The notes beneath the pieces are model-generated. The model was not told the origin of the DNA. It ran no database searches and saw only the letters and a program-made list of their open reading frames with translations. Position numbers and translations under genes: made by a program. This document shows positions 53,660-61,040 of a stretch of DNA of 64,000 bases, in pieces (positions within the stretch are counted from its first letter, which is position 1; each line of letters begins with the position of its first letter). The stretch lies in NCBI GenBank assembly GCA_000381565.1, contig KB906724.1, positions 3,431,020-3,495,019 on the forward strand. The letters run 5' to 3'. The DNA is from Oxalobacteraceae bacterium AB_14. GTDB taxonomy: Bacteria; Pseudomonadota; Gammaproteobacteria; Burkholderiales; Burkholderiaceae_D.

Positions 53660-54684
53660 GTCGTCCTCACTCGCTCGAACAATCCGCTTTCCTCCAGCGC
53701 CATGCCCAACGCAAAGCGCTCCTCGTCGTCCAGCGCCCCCGGCAACGCGGCGACGTCGAGCAGATCGTGGCCGGCGGCATAGCTCAGCGCAGAGCGCGCG
53801 ATGTCACCGGTCTCGATCTCGCATACCAGGCCCCCGGGGGTCTCGACCGCCAACGCGCTGCCGCCGGGTGTCGATTGCTGGCGCAGCACCAGGCCGTCGG
53901 CCACGCGCCGCAGCAAATACGTCGCCGACGAACCATCCGCTGCTGCGCCGCCCAGGTCCTCGACATAGGCCCGCGTGGCCGTGCTCCCCAGGTCAAAGCA
54001 TGCCGCCAGTTGCGCCAACGCCAGCGGCGAAGCGCTGGCGGCTGCAATCTGCGCCAGCTGCCGCAGCCAGCGCTGCTTCTGGCGCGCAGCCATCACGCTG
54101 GCGTAGGCGTGAACCGGCTGTCCGTTGGAAGGGGCCGGGGCGCGCAGCTCACGCGGCGCATCCTCATGATCGGGCAGCGGCATCCCGTCGCGTGGACTGA
54201 TGACATGGATGGACAACGACCAGTCCCGCGTGGGATTGCGTGGCGCGTGGATGCCCGGTTCGTAGATGAATCCCACCTTGCCGGCCGGCGCCGCAAACAG
54301 GTTCTTGTCGACCAGCGCACCGCTACGATACGACGCGGCGCGGTCGTAGGTGCGCACTTCGAGCTCGTTGCGACAAACGCCTGTGATGGTCCATGCCGTG
54401 TGTTCATGCGCGCCCGGTCCGCCATATGGCGGCCAGAAACCGAACGCCATGCGGATGCCGCTGCGCGCCAGCGTCAGGAACGGCACCAGGCCGTTGCGGG
54501 GCGCCCCCGACGCGATCAGCTTCAGTTCCAGCGCCATGCAGTCGAGCAGGAACTCGTCATCGGCCACCGCGCGCTCCATCGCCGTCCGGGCGGCCAGTAC
54601 GGTCTCCCGCGCGGGCAGATCTGGCTCGTCCCGATCGGGGAAGTCCAGCCTGGCGAAGGTGTCGACGACGTCGTCCAGTCTCAT
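53656..54684 (-). CDS. Cysteine-dioxygenase-like thiol dioxygenase with C-terminal module
   Basis: A 342-residue protein. Residues about 70-165 have the CDO cupin pattern: PGAHEHTAWTITGV (H93 and H95), YEPGIHAPRN (H146, the third iron ligand, with the family's H-x3-N spacing), and WSLSIHVISP (H160, equivalent to the second-sphere His of CDO). The CDO tyrosine after that His is replaced (HVI rather than HLY). Residues about 200-335 are extra; the last 90 end in ALPGALDDEERFALGMAL, close to the next gene's end. It follows the Cys-repeat gene by 9 bp. Inferred: oxygenation of cysteine thiols in that protein. Confidence 0.8.
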   Translation of the reverse strand: MRLDDVVDTFARLDFPDRDEPDLPARETVLAARTAMERAVADDEFLLDCMALELKLIASGAPRNGLVPFLTLARSGIRMAFGFWPPYGGPGAHEHTAWTITGVCRNELEVRTYDRAASYRSGALVDKNLFAAPAGKVGFIYEPGIHAPRNPTRDWSLSIHVISPRDGMPLPDHEDAPRELRAPAPSNGQPVHAYASVMAARQKQRWLRQLAQIAAASASPLALAQLAACFDLGSTATRAYVEDLGGAAADGSSATYLLRRVADGLVLRQQSTPGGSALAVETPGGLVCEIETGDIARSALSYAAGHDLLDVAALPGALDDEERFALGMALEESGLFERVRTT

Positions 54685-54693
54685 CGCGCCGGC

Positions 54694-55188
54694 CTAGCGT
54701 TCACGCAGTTGCGGGAAGGCGAAGCCTCCCGGCAGCTCGAACCGGCTGCCGCGCGATTGGCATACCTGGCAGCGCGACTGGCACACCTGGCAGCGCGATT
54801 GGCAAACGTCGGAGCGCAGGCCGCCGCGCACCAGGATGCGCAGCCGTCCACGACTCAATTCCAGCGCTTCCTCCGCCCTGGGTTTGATCGCACTGGTCTC
54901 GATCTTGCTGACCACCACCTGCGCATCTTTTTTCAGCCAGACGATGGTGCCGCCCAGCGGCAGCACGGAATCCGGCGCTTCGGCGAAATACAGAATGTCG
55001 CTGCGGGCGATATCGACCGCGTCGCTCAGGTCAGCCAGGTCGGCGTACATGCGCACATAGCCATCGCGCGTCGACGGTCCCACGTAGCCCTTGACGCTGG
55101 CGACGTTGGTGGCGTTGTGCTCCTTCAGGTAGCTCAACAAGGGATGTTCCGGAATTTTACTGCCCGCTTCTAACTTGAAATCGGCCAT
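54694..55188 (-). CDS. Cys-heptad-repeat protein, candidate precursor of a modified peptide
   Basis: A 164-residue protein starting MADFKLEAGS; ATG 55188 has GAGGAG 9 bp upstream (a longer frame to 55260 lacks one). Residues 1-120 look like a folded leader domain (KGYVGPSTRDGYVRMYADL, then LPLGGTIVWLKKDAQVV) that I do not recognise. Residues 126-146 are three heptads, SDVCQSR, CQVCQSR, CQVCQSR, giving C129, C133, C136, C140 and C143, followed by GSRFELPGGFAFPQLRER. It is the first gene of the operon. The leader-plus-repeat layout and the modifying-enzyme neighbours suggest a RiPP-like precursor; a metal-binding protein is the alternative. Confidence 0.65.
   Translation of the reverse strand: MADFKLEAGSKIPEHPLLSYLKEHNATNVASVKGYVGPSTRDGYVRMYADLADLSDAVDIARSDILYFAEAPDSVLPLGGTIVWLKKDAQVVVSKIETSAIKPRAEEALELSRGRLRILVRGGLRSDVCQSRCQVCQSRCQVCQSRGSRFELPGGFAFPQLRER
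54751..54813 (-). repeat. Three tandem 21-bp repeats encoding the Cys heptads
   Basis: Units of exactly 21 bp each encode one (C/S)(Q/D)VCQSR heptad on the minus strand; the second and third encode identical heptads and differ only at synonymous bases. Copy number may change by slippage. Confidence 0.85.
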
Positions 55189-55414
55189 GACCGCTGCTCC
55201 TCGAATTGGTGTCACCGCAAAATGGGTTCGGCCTTTCAGCCGGCCCACGCTGTGAACCAATATAGGTCATGCACGGAACAACAAATACACCAATTGTCAC
55301 GCGTCGTTCATTTCTTTTGGGACATCATGTAGAATGGCGAATTGCCTTCGCGAATTTAAAGTAAGCCTTTGTGCATATGACGATCTCAAGTTTCCTTGCT
55401 GTGCGTGAAGTCTC

Positions 55415-56110
55415 ATGACACGCCTGGATTTCATACCAGGCACCTTGTGCGACGAAAGGATGTGGTCTCGCTTGACGCCGCAACTGGGCAGCGGTTTCGC
55501 ATTCAATCACGTCCCGCTACACAAGGCGCACACGCGCTTGCAGATGCAGGAGCTGATCGCGGCGCACAGCGCGCCGTCGGCGCACCTGGTGGCGTTCTCG
55601 CTGGGCGCCTATCTCGCCATCGAGTACGCGCTGCTGCATCCCGAGCGCGTGCAATCGCTGGTGCTGATCGCGAATTCGGCGCGCGGCCTGAGCGAAACCG
55701 AGCTACAGACCCGCCGCCGCATCATCCCCATGTTGAAGAACAATGCCTACACCGGCATGACGCGCATGCGCCTGCGCGAACTGCTGCACGAGGCGCACCT
55801 CGGCGACCAGGGCATCATCGACATCATCCAGCAGATGGCGCTGGAGCTGGGCAAGGACGTGCTGCTGGCGCAGTTCACCGCGTCGATGGAACGCCCCGAC
55901 CTGATGGAGCGGCTGCCTGAAATCACCTGCCCCGTGCTGATCGTCGGCGCCACCGGCGACCAGCTGGTCGATCCGGCCGATCTGCGCGAAATGCAGCGCC
56001 ACCTGCCCGACGCCCGCCTGCATCTGCACGACGGCACCGGCCACATGATCCCGCTGGAGGCCCCGCAGACGCTGGCCGCCGACATACTGGCCTTCCATCA
56101 CAGCGCATGA
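55415..56110 (+). CDS. Alpha/beta hydrolase
   Basis: A 231-residue alpha/beta-hydrolase. The nucleophile elbow is VAFSLGAYLA (Ser about 63), the acid is probably in GATGDQLVDP near 190, and the His in DGTGHMIPLE near 213. There is no signal peptide. It is divergent from the Cys-repeat operon across 226 bp. Its stop overlaps the start of the YidD-like gene (ATGA). A role as a peptidase for the neighbouring operon is possible but unsupported; the sequence looks like an ester hydrolase of the BioH/MhpC kind. Confidence 0.88.
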   Translation: MTRLDFIPGTLCDERMWSRLTPQLGSGFAFNHVPLHKAHTRLQMQELIAAHSAPSAHLVAFSLGAYLAIEYALLHPERVQSLVLIANSARGLSETELQTRRRIIPMLKNNAYTGMTRMRLRELLHEAHLGDQGIIDIIQQMALELGKDVLLAQFTASMERPDLMERLPEITCPVLIVGATGDQLVDPADLREMQRHLPDARLHLHDGTGHMIPLEAPQTLAADILAFHHSA

Positions 56111-56541
56111 AACGGCTCGCCCTCGCCGCCATCGCGTTCTATCGCCGCCACCTGTCGCGGTTGAAGGGCTTTTCCTGCGCGTTCCGCGTCTACACCGGCC
56201 GGGATAGCTGCTCCGCTTACGGCCAGCGCGTCATCGCCAGGCACGGCCTGGTGCGCGGCCTGATGCTGCTGATTCGCCGCATGAACGCATGCGGCGAAGT
56301 ACATCGCCAGCATCATCCGTCCACGATGCGCGCCATGAGCGCCCGCCATCGCGCGCAGGCCGGCTTTTGCGACCTGTCCTGCGACCTGCCCGACCTGTCC
56401 TGCGTCGGCGACGGCTTCGACTTGCTTGATTGCGGATGCAACCTCGCCAGCTTCAACGCCTCCGATTGCAGGGGCTGCTGGAGCAAGCGCAAGGACAAGG
56501 AGCAATACGTCCGCATCAATCCCACGTCCGGGCAGGAATAG
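56107..56541 (+). CDS. YidD-like membrane-insertion factor with extended tail
   Basis: A 144-residue protein. Residues 1-65 match YidD: FYRRHLSRLKGFSCAFRVYTG, quoted as LKGFSCAFRVYTG, then SCSAYGQRVIARHGLVRGL and RMNACGEVH, with the conserved cysteines. Classic YidD is about 70-85 residues. Here a further about 70 residues carry many cysteines (CDLSCDLPDLSCVGDG, CGCNLASFNASDCRGC). YidD helps membrane protein insertion with YidC, but the extended Cys-rich group is functionally unknown. It is coupled to the hydrolase by a 4-bp overlap. Confidence 0.82.
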   Translation: MKRLALAAIAFYRRHLSRLKGFSCAFRVYTGRDSCSAYGQRVIARHGLVRGLMLLIRRMNACGEVHRQHHPSTMRAMSARHRAQAGFCDLSCDLPDLSCVGDGFDLLDCGCNLASFNASDCRGCWSKRKDKEQYVRINPTSGQE

Positions 56542-56567
56542 CTCAGGTCTTGGAATAAAACCACACC

Positions 56568-56789
56568 ATGCTCGTGGCGGGTCAGCCAGCGGGCCAGGTT
56601 GTAGGCGAGGCGCTGGCCCAGCTGCCGCAGGCGTTTCGCGAGGTGCTGGTGTTGAAGGAGATGGACCATCTGTCGTACAAGCAGATCGCGCAAGTGACCG
56701 GAACGCCGATCGGCACCGTGATGTCGCGGCTGGCCCGTGCGCGCAAGCTGCTGTCGTATCTGAAGGACGGAGGGCGGGATGGAATCTAA
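56568..56789 (+). pseudogene. ECF sigma factor, 5'-truncated (sigma-4 region only)
   Basis: The frame keeps sigma region 4: LAQLPQAFREVLVLKEMDHLS (quoted as LPQAFREVLVLKEM), YKQIAQVTGTPIGTVMSRLAR, quoted as GTPIGTVMSRLARARK, with the helix-turn-helix. Region 2, needed to bind core RNA polymerase and the -10 box, is missing. The ATG at 56568 is probably not a real start. Its stop overlaps the next frame by 11 bp as sigma/anti-sigma pairs do, confirming a former functional pair. Confidence 0.8.
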
Positions 56790-57129
56790 GCACAGCCTCG
56801 AAATGCTGTCCGCATATCTGGTCGACGAACTGAGCGCGGCCGGCCCGCCGCAGGCAAGCACGCGCCAGGGCTTCCACCTGCTGCGCTGGGCGCAGGACGG
56901 CAGGCAGTATTCGGCCGCGTCGGACATGAATCCGCAGGACCTGGCTTTTGCAGCTGGGCCGAAGTATTCGAATTCGGCTGCGATTTCTGCGGCGACTGAG
57001 CCGACGATGCGCGCTGCTGCAGTTGGCGCTACAACACCACGCCACCCGAGCTTGACGACAACTACCCCGGCAACTCGCCGTGCCGCGCACGCCGCAAGAA
57101 AACGGCGACGCCGAACAAGGCCAAATTGA
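56779..57129 (+). pseudogene. Anti-sigma factor remnant with internal deletion
   Basis: The start ESKHSLEMLSAYLVDELS looks like an anti-sigma N-terminus, and residues about 30-50 (GFHLLRWAQDGRQYSAASD) match the C-terminal end of transmembrane anti-sigma proteins. The zinc/anti-sigma region and membrane helix that should lie between are gone. Beyond about residue 55 the frame is unrelated low-complexity sequence and probably noncoding. Together with the sigma fragment this is a dead regulatory pair. Confidence 0.6.
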
Positions 57130-57167
57130 ACGATAATGTCGACTCTGCATCTGATAGCATCAAAAAA

Positions 57168-57653
57168 ATGAGCACACTGACCATCATCGTCGCCATGGAC
57201 GCCCAGCGCGGCATCGGCATCAACAACACCCTGCCGTGGAAGCTGCCGGAAGACCTGGCGCATTTCAAGCGCCTGACCACCGGCCACACCATCATCATGG
57301 GCCGTAAAACGTTTGATTCCATCGGCCGCCCGCTGCCCAACCGCCGCAACATCGTCATCACCCGCAATCCCGGCTGGCGCCACGACGGCGTGGAGGCGGT
57401 CGGCTCGGTCGAGGCGGCCCTGGCGCTGCTGGACGGCGCCGACGGCTTCGTCATCGGCGGCGCCGAGATCTACCAGCAATCGCTGCAGCTGGCCGACCAG
57501 TTGATCATCACCGAGATCGCCCGCACCTATACGTGTGACGCCTTTTTCCCCGAACTGGACGCCAGCGTGTGGCGGGAAACCGCCCGCGAGAGGCAGGCGT
57601 CGGCGACGGCCGATTTGCAGTACGCTTTTGTTACACTGCGCCGCATGGCATAA
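57168..57653 (+). CDS. folA: Dihydrofolate reductase
   Basis: A 161-residue DHFR starting MSTLTIIVAMDAQRGIG; an upstream ATG at 57126 adds 14 non-family residues. Conserved elements are GINNTLPWKLPEDLAHF (Trp and Asp/Glu of the active site), GHTIIMGRKTFDSIGRPLP (read in parts) and FVIGGAEIYQQSL. It reduces dihydrofolate made by thymidylate synthase. In many beta-proteobacteria folA lies directly beside thyA; here 7.4 kb separates them. Confidence 0.96.
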   Translation: MSTLTIIVAMDAQRGIGINNTLPWKLPEDLAHFKRLTTGHTIIMGRKTFDSIGRPLPNRRNIVITRNPGWRHDGVEAVGSVEAALALLDGADGFVIGGAEIYQQSLQLADQLIITEIARTYTCDAFFPELDASVWRETARERQASATADLQYAFVTLRRMA

Positions 57654-57690
57654 CTCTTAACTTCAACCTTCATCCAGGAATCAACAGCAC

Positions 57691-58311
57691 ATGTCAGGCC
57701 ACGGTTTTCACGTACACGGACCGCACGATCACGCGGTCGAACACGCTGCCCACGGCAGCGATGGCTTTTCGAACAATATTGCCGTCATGACGGCCATCCT
57801 GGCCACCGTCGGCGCCACCTTCGGCTACCTGGGCGGCGCCACGCAAAACGACGCGGCGCTGTTCAAGAACAACGCGGCCATCGACAAGACCCAGGCCGCC
57901 AACAGCTGGAACTACTACCAGGCCAAGTCCAGCAAGCAGAACCTGGCCGAGCTGGCGATGTCGCTGCCGGGCATCGATCCGAAAAAATACGAGGCCGACT
58001 TGGCCCGCTACAAGTCGGAGAAGGAAGACATCAAGAAGGAAGCCGAAAAGTGGGAGCAATCCTCTAAAGAGTGGAACCACAAATCGGACGAGGCCATGCA
58101 CGAGCACCACCAGTGGGCGCTGGCCACCACCGCCGAGCAGATCGCCATCTCGCTGGCCGCCATCACCCTGCTGACCCGCAAGAAATGGATGATGGGCCTG
58201 GCCTACGGCGTGGCCGGCGTCGGCATCGCGCTGGGCGCGTTCGCCTGGTTCCATGTCGATCCGGTCGGCCAGATGCTGGCCAAACTGGGCGGCGGCGCGG
58301 CCGGCCACTAA
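57691..58311 (+). CDS. DUF4337 membrane protein
   Basis: A 206-residue protein. A His-rich N-terminus (HGFHVHGPHDHAVEHAAHG) is followed by a hydrophobic helix (AVMTAILATVGATFGYLGG), a long charged coiled coil (about 50-140) and two C-terminal helices (QIAISLAAITLL, LAYGVAGVGIALGAFAW). This is the DUF4337 layout. Function unknown. It lies 37 bp after folA on the same strand and 201 bp before the decarboxylase leader. Confidence 0.88.
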   Translation: MSGHGFHVHGPHDHAVEHAAHGSDGFSNNIAVMTAILATVGATFGYLGGATQNDAALFKNNAAIDKTQAANSWNYYQAKSSKQNLAELAMSLPGIDPKKYEADLARYKSEKEDIKKEAEKWEQSSKEWNHKSDEAMHEHHQWALATTAEQIAISLAAITLLTRKKWMMGLAYGVAGVGIALGAFAWFHVDPVGQMLAKLGGGAAGH

Positions 58312-58464
58312 GGGGATCAAGCCCGGTGTAATACCGTCGTCATAGTATTGCGGCAATCTTGTCTGGATTTTTGCAATATTTTTTTCCCGCAGCGGCCGCA
58401 TTTCTGCGAGAATCCCGTTCTTATTTTTTTTCTGCGGCTGCCCGGTAGGCGGTCGCGCCCTAGT

Positions 58465-58502
58465 CCGCCCCTCCACACAAGTCAGGGGCGGCTTGCTTTT
58501 TT
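58465..58502 (+). promoter_or_regulatory. Possible transcription attenuator before the decarboxylase gene
   Basis: CCGCCCCT (58465-58472) pairs perfectly with AGGGGCGG (58484-58491), followed after CTTGC by six T. The run touches the Shine-Dalgarno GGAG at 58503-58506. A terminator placed directly upstream of a start codon suggests conditional read-through; GC-rich complementary segments upstream (58388-58400 and 58432-58442) could form an alternative fold. Confidence 0.5.
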
Positions 58503-58512
58503 GGAGACATGC

Positions 58513-60765
58513 ATGAAATTTCGTTTCCCCATCGTCATCATCGACGAGGATTTCCGTTCCGAGAACACGTCCGGCCTGGGCATTCGCGCCCTGGCCGATG
58601 CAATGGAAAAAGAAGGCATGGAAGTGGTGGGCGTGACCAGCTACGGCGACCTGTCCCAGTTCGCCCAGCAGCAGTCGCGCGCGTCGGCCTTCGTGCTGTC
58701 GATCGACGACGAGGAATTCGGCGCCGGCTCGGTCGAGGAAACCGACACCGCGCTGAAGTCGCTGCGCGCCTTCGTCGAGGAAATCCGCTACAAGAACGCC
58801 GACATCCCGATCTACCTGTACGGCGAAACCCGCACCTCGCGCCACATCCCCAACGATATCCTGCGCGAGCTGCACGGCTTCATCCACATGTTCGAGGACA
58901 CGCCGGAGTTCGTCGCGCGCCACATCATCCGCGAAGCCAAGTCCTACCTGGACGGCCTGTCGCCGCCGTTCTTCCGCGCGCTGGTGCACTACGCCAACGA
59001 CGGTTCCTACTCGTGGCACTGCCCCGGCCACTCGGGCGGCGTGGCCTTCCTGAAGTCGCCGATCGGCCAGATGTTCCACCAGTTCTTCGGCGAGAACATG
59101 CTGCGCGCCGACGTCTGCAACGCCGTCGAAGAACTGGGCCAGCTGCTCGACCACACCGGTCCGGTGGCCGCCTCCGAGCGCAACGCCGCCCGCATCTTCA
59201 ACGCCGACCACTGCTACTTCGTCACCAACGGCACCTCGACCTCGAACAAGATGGTCTGGCACTCGACGGTGGCGCCGGGCGACATCGTCGTGGTCGACCG
59301 CAACTGCCACAAGTCCATCCTGCACTCGATCATCATGTGCGGCGCGATCCCGGTGTTCCTGATGCCGACCCGCAACCACCTGGGCATCATCGGTCCGATC
59401 CCGCTGGAAGAGTTCACGATGGAGAGCATCCAACGCAAGATCGACGCCAACCCGTTCGCGCGCGAAGCCAAGAACAAGAAACCGCGCATCCTGACCATCA
59501 CCCAGTCGACCTACGACGGCGTGGTCTACAACGTGGAAACCCTGCGCGAAATGCTCGACGGCCAGATCGACACGCTGCACTTCGACGAAGCGTGGCTGCC
59601 GCACGCCACCTTCCACGACTTCTACAAGAACATGCACGCGATCGGCAAGGACCGCCCGCGCGCCAAGGAGTCGATGATCTTCTCGACCCAGTCCACCCAC
59701 AAGCTGCTGGCCGGCCTGTCGCAGGCCTCGCAGGTGCTGGTGCGCGAATCGGAATCGGTCAAGCTGGACCGCGACGCCTTCAACGAGGCCTACCTGATGC
59801 ACACCTCGACCTCGCCGCAGTACTCGATCATCGCCTCGTGCGACGTCGCCGCGGCCATGATGGAAGCGCCGGGCGGCACCGCGCTGGTGGAGGAATCGAT
59901 CCTCGAAGCGCTGGACTTCCGCCGCGCGATGAAGAAGATCGACCAGGAATGGGGCAAGGACTGGTGGTTCCAGGTGTGGGGTCCGCAGGAGTTCAGCGAA
60001 GAAGGCATCGGCACCCAGGATGACTGGATCATCAAGGCCGAGGACGACTGGCACGGCTTCGGCAAGCTGGCGCCGGGCTTCAACATGCTCGACCCGATCA
60101 AGGCCACCATCGTCAATCCGGGCCTGTCGCTGGACGGCAAGTTCGCCGAGACCGGCATCCCGGCGTCCATCGTCACCAAGTACCTGGCCGAGCACGGCGT
60201 GATCATCGAGAAGTGCGGCCTGTACTCGTTCTTCATCATGTTCACCATCGGCATCACCAAGGGCCGCTGGAACACCCTGCTGACCGCCTTGCAGCAGTTC
60301 AAGGACGACTACGACAAGAACCAGCCGATGTGGCGCATCCTGCCGGAATTCGCGGCCGCCAACCCGACCTACGAAAAAATGGGCCTGCGCGACCTGTGCC
60401 AGCAGATCCACGATTTCTACAAGGCCTACGACGTCGCGCGCCTGACCACCGAGATGTACCTGTCGGACATGATCCCGGCCATGAAGCCGTCGGACGCCTT
60501 CGCCAAGATGGCGCACCGCGAAATCGAGCGGGTCGCCATCGACGAGCTGGAAGGGCGCATCACGTCCATCCTGCTGACGCCTTACCCGCCGGGCATCCCG
60601 CTGCTGATCCCGGGCGAGCGCTTCAACAAGACCATCGTCGACTACCTGCGCTTCGCACGCGACTTCAACGAGCGCTTCCCCGGCTTCGAGACCGACGTGC
60701 ACGGCCTGGTCAAGCGCGAGGTCGATGGCAAGCGCGGCTATTTCGTGGACTGCGTCAAGCAATAA
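58513..60765 (+). CDS. Arginine/lysine/ornithine decarboxylase (AdiA/LdcC/SpeC family)
   Basis: A 750-residue fold-type I PLP decarboxylase with the three expected parts: an N-terminal wing (about 1-130, starting MKFRFPIVIIDEDF), a PLP domain (about 150-460), and a C-terminal domain. The Schiff-base lysine is in STQSTHKLLAGLSQAS near 395; HFDEAWLPHA (about 357) holds the PLP-ring Asp. It removes CO2 from a basic amino acid, giving a polyamine or raising cytoplasmic pH. Sequence by eye does not decide between arginine and lysine. No antiporter gene (adiC or cadB) is adjacent. It ends in a strong terminator. Confidence 0.92.
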   Translation: MKFRFPIVIIDEDFRSENTSGLGIRALADAMEKEGMEVVGVTSYGDLSQFAQQQSRASAFVLSIDDEEFGAGSVEETDTALKSLRAFVEEIRYKNADIPIYLYGETRTSRHIPNDILRELHGFIHMFEDTPEFVARHIIREAKSYLDGLSPPFFRALVHYANDGSYSWHCPGHSGGVAFLKSPIGQMFHQFFGENMLRADVCNAVEELGQLLDHTGPVAASERNAARIFNADHCYFVTNGTSTSNKMVWHSTVAPGDIVVVDRNCHKSILHSIIMCGAIPVFLMPTRNHLGIIGPIPLEEFTMESIQRKIDANPFAREAKNKKPRILTITQSTYDGVVYNVETLREMLDGQIDTLHFDEAWLPHATFHDFYKNMHAIGKDRPRAKESMIFSTQSTHKLLAGLSQASQVLVRESESVKLDRDAFNEAYLMHTSTSPQYSIIASCDVAAAMMEAPGGTALVEESILEALDFRRAMKKIDQEWGKDWWFQVWGPQEFSEEGIGTQDDWIIKAEDDWHGFGKLAPGFNMLDPIKATIVNPGLSLDGKFAETGIPASIVTKYLAEHGVIIEKCGLYSFFIMFTIGITKGRWNTLLTALQQFKDDYDKNQPMWRILPEFAAANPTYEKMGLRDLCQQIHDFYKAYDVARLTTEMYLSDMIPAMKPSDAFAKMAHREIERVAIDELEGRITSILLTPYPPGIPLLIPGERFNKTIVDYLRFARDFNERFPGFETDVHGLVKREVDGKRGYFVDCVKQ

Positions 60766-60788
60766 GCGGCAACTGCGAACCACCACCC

Positions 60789-60837
60789 GCCGGAGCCGGA
60801 CGCGATCCTGATCGCGTTCGGCTCCGGCTTTTTTTTT
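60789..60837 (+). terminator. Strong intrinsic terminator of the decarboxylase gene
   Basis: A 19-bp stem with one G-U pair (arms 60789-60807 and 60810-60828, starting GCCGGAGCC) is followed by nine T. Confidence 0.93.
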
Positions 60838-61008
60838 GCCTGAAAATTCCGCATCGGGAGAAATTAACATTTCCACGGGAATATTGTTATTTTCACTGTC
60901 ATAACTCCGCCCAAGATCATGCATTATCTGCCCAAGCTCGCTCTATTTTTGATTGTTGCCGCGCGGAATTGAAAATAGTTTCATCTTGAAAGTTGAGCGC
61001 TTTTACAA

Positions 61009-61036
61009 TTGCCCTTTTTGGAATTCCAAAAGGCAA
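61009..61036 (+). promoter_or_regulatory. Palindrome covering the ribosome-binding region of the DUF1800 gene
   Basis: A perfect 16-bp palindrome centred on GGAATTCC (61016-61031) extends with TTGCC and GGCAA on the outside. It ends 4 bp before the ATG at 61041 and includes the only purine-rich stretch (AGGCAAAAGA partly), so it could mask the ribosome site or bind a dimeric regulator. Confidence 0.45.
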
Positions 61037-61040
61037 AAGA

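Noticed and set aside
54751-54813. Short tandem repeats as a CRISPR array
   Set aside because: Units are 21 bp with no spacers and lie inside a coding frame in multiples of three; no cas gene is present in the window.
53611-55173. A 520-codon plus-strand frame opposite the Cys-repeat operon
   Set aside because: Composition rich in Arg, Gln and Ala with no motif, while the minus strand has coupled starts, ribosome sites and recognisable CDO and GRDP signatures.
57694-60924. A 1076-codon open frame on the minus strand
   Set aside because: It is antisense to the decarboxylase and DUF4337 genes, is rich in Arg, Val, Gly, His and Gln as antisense frames of GC-rich genes are, and has no domain pattern.
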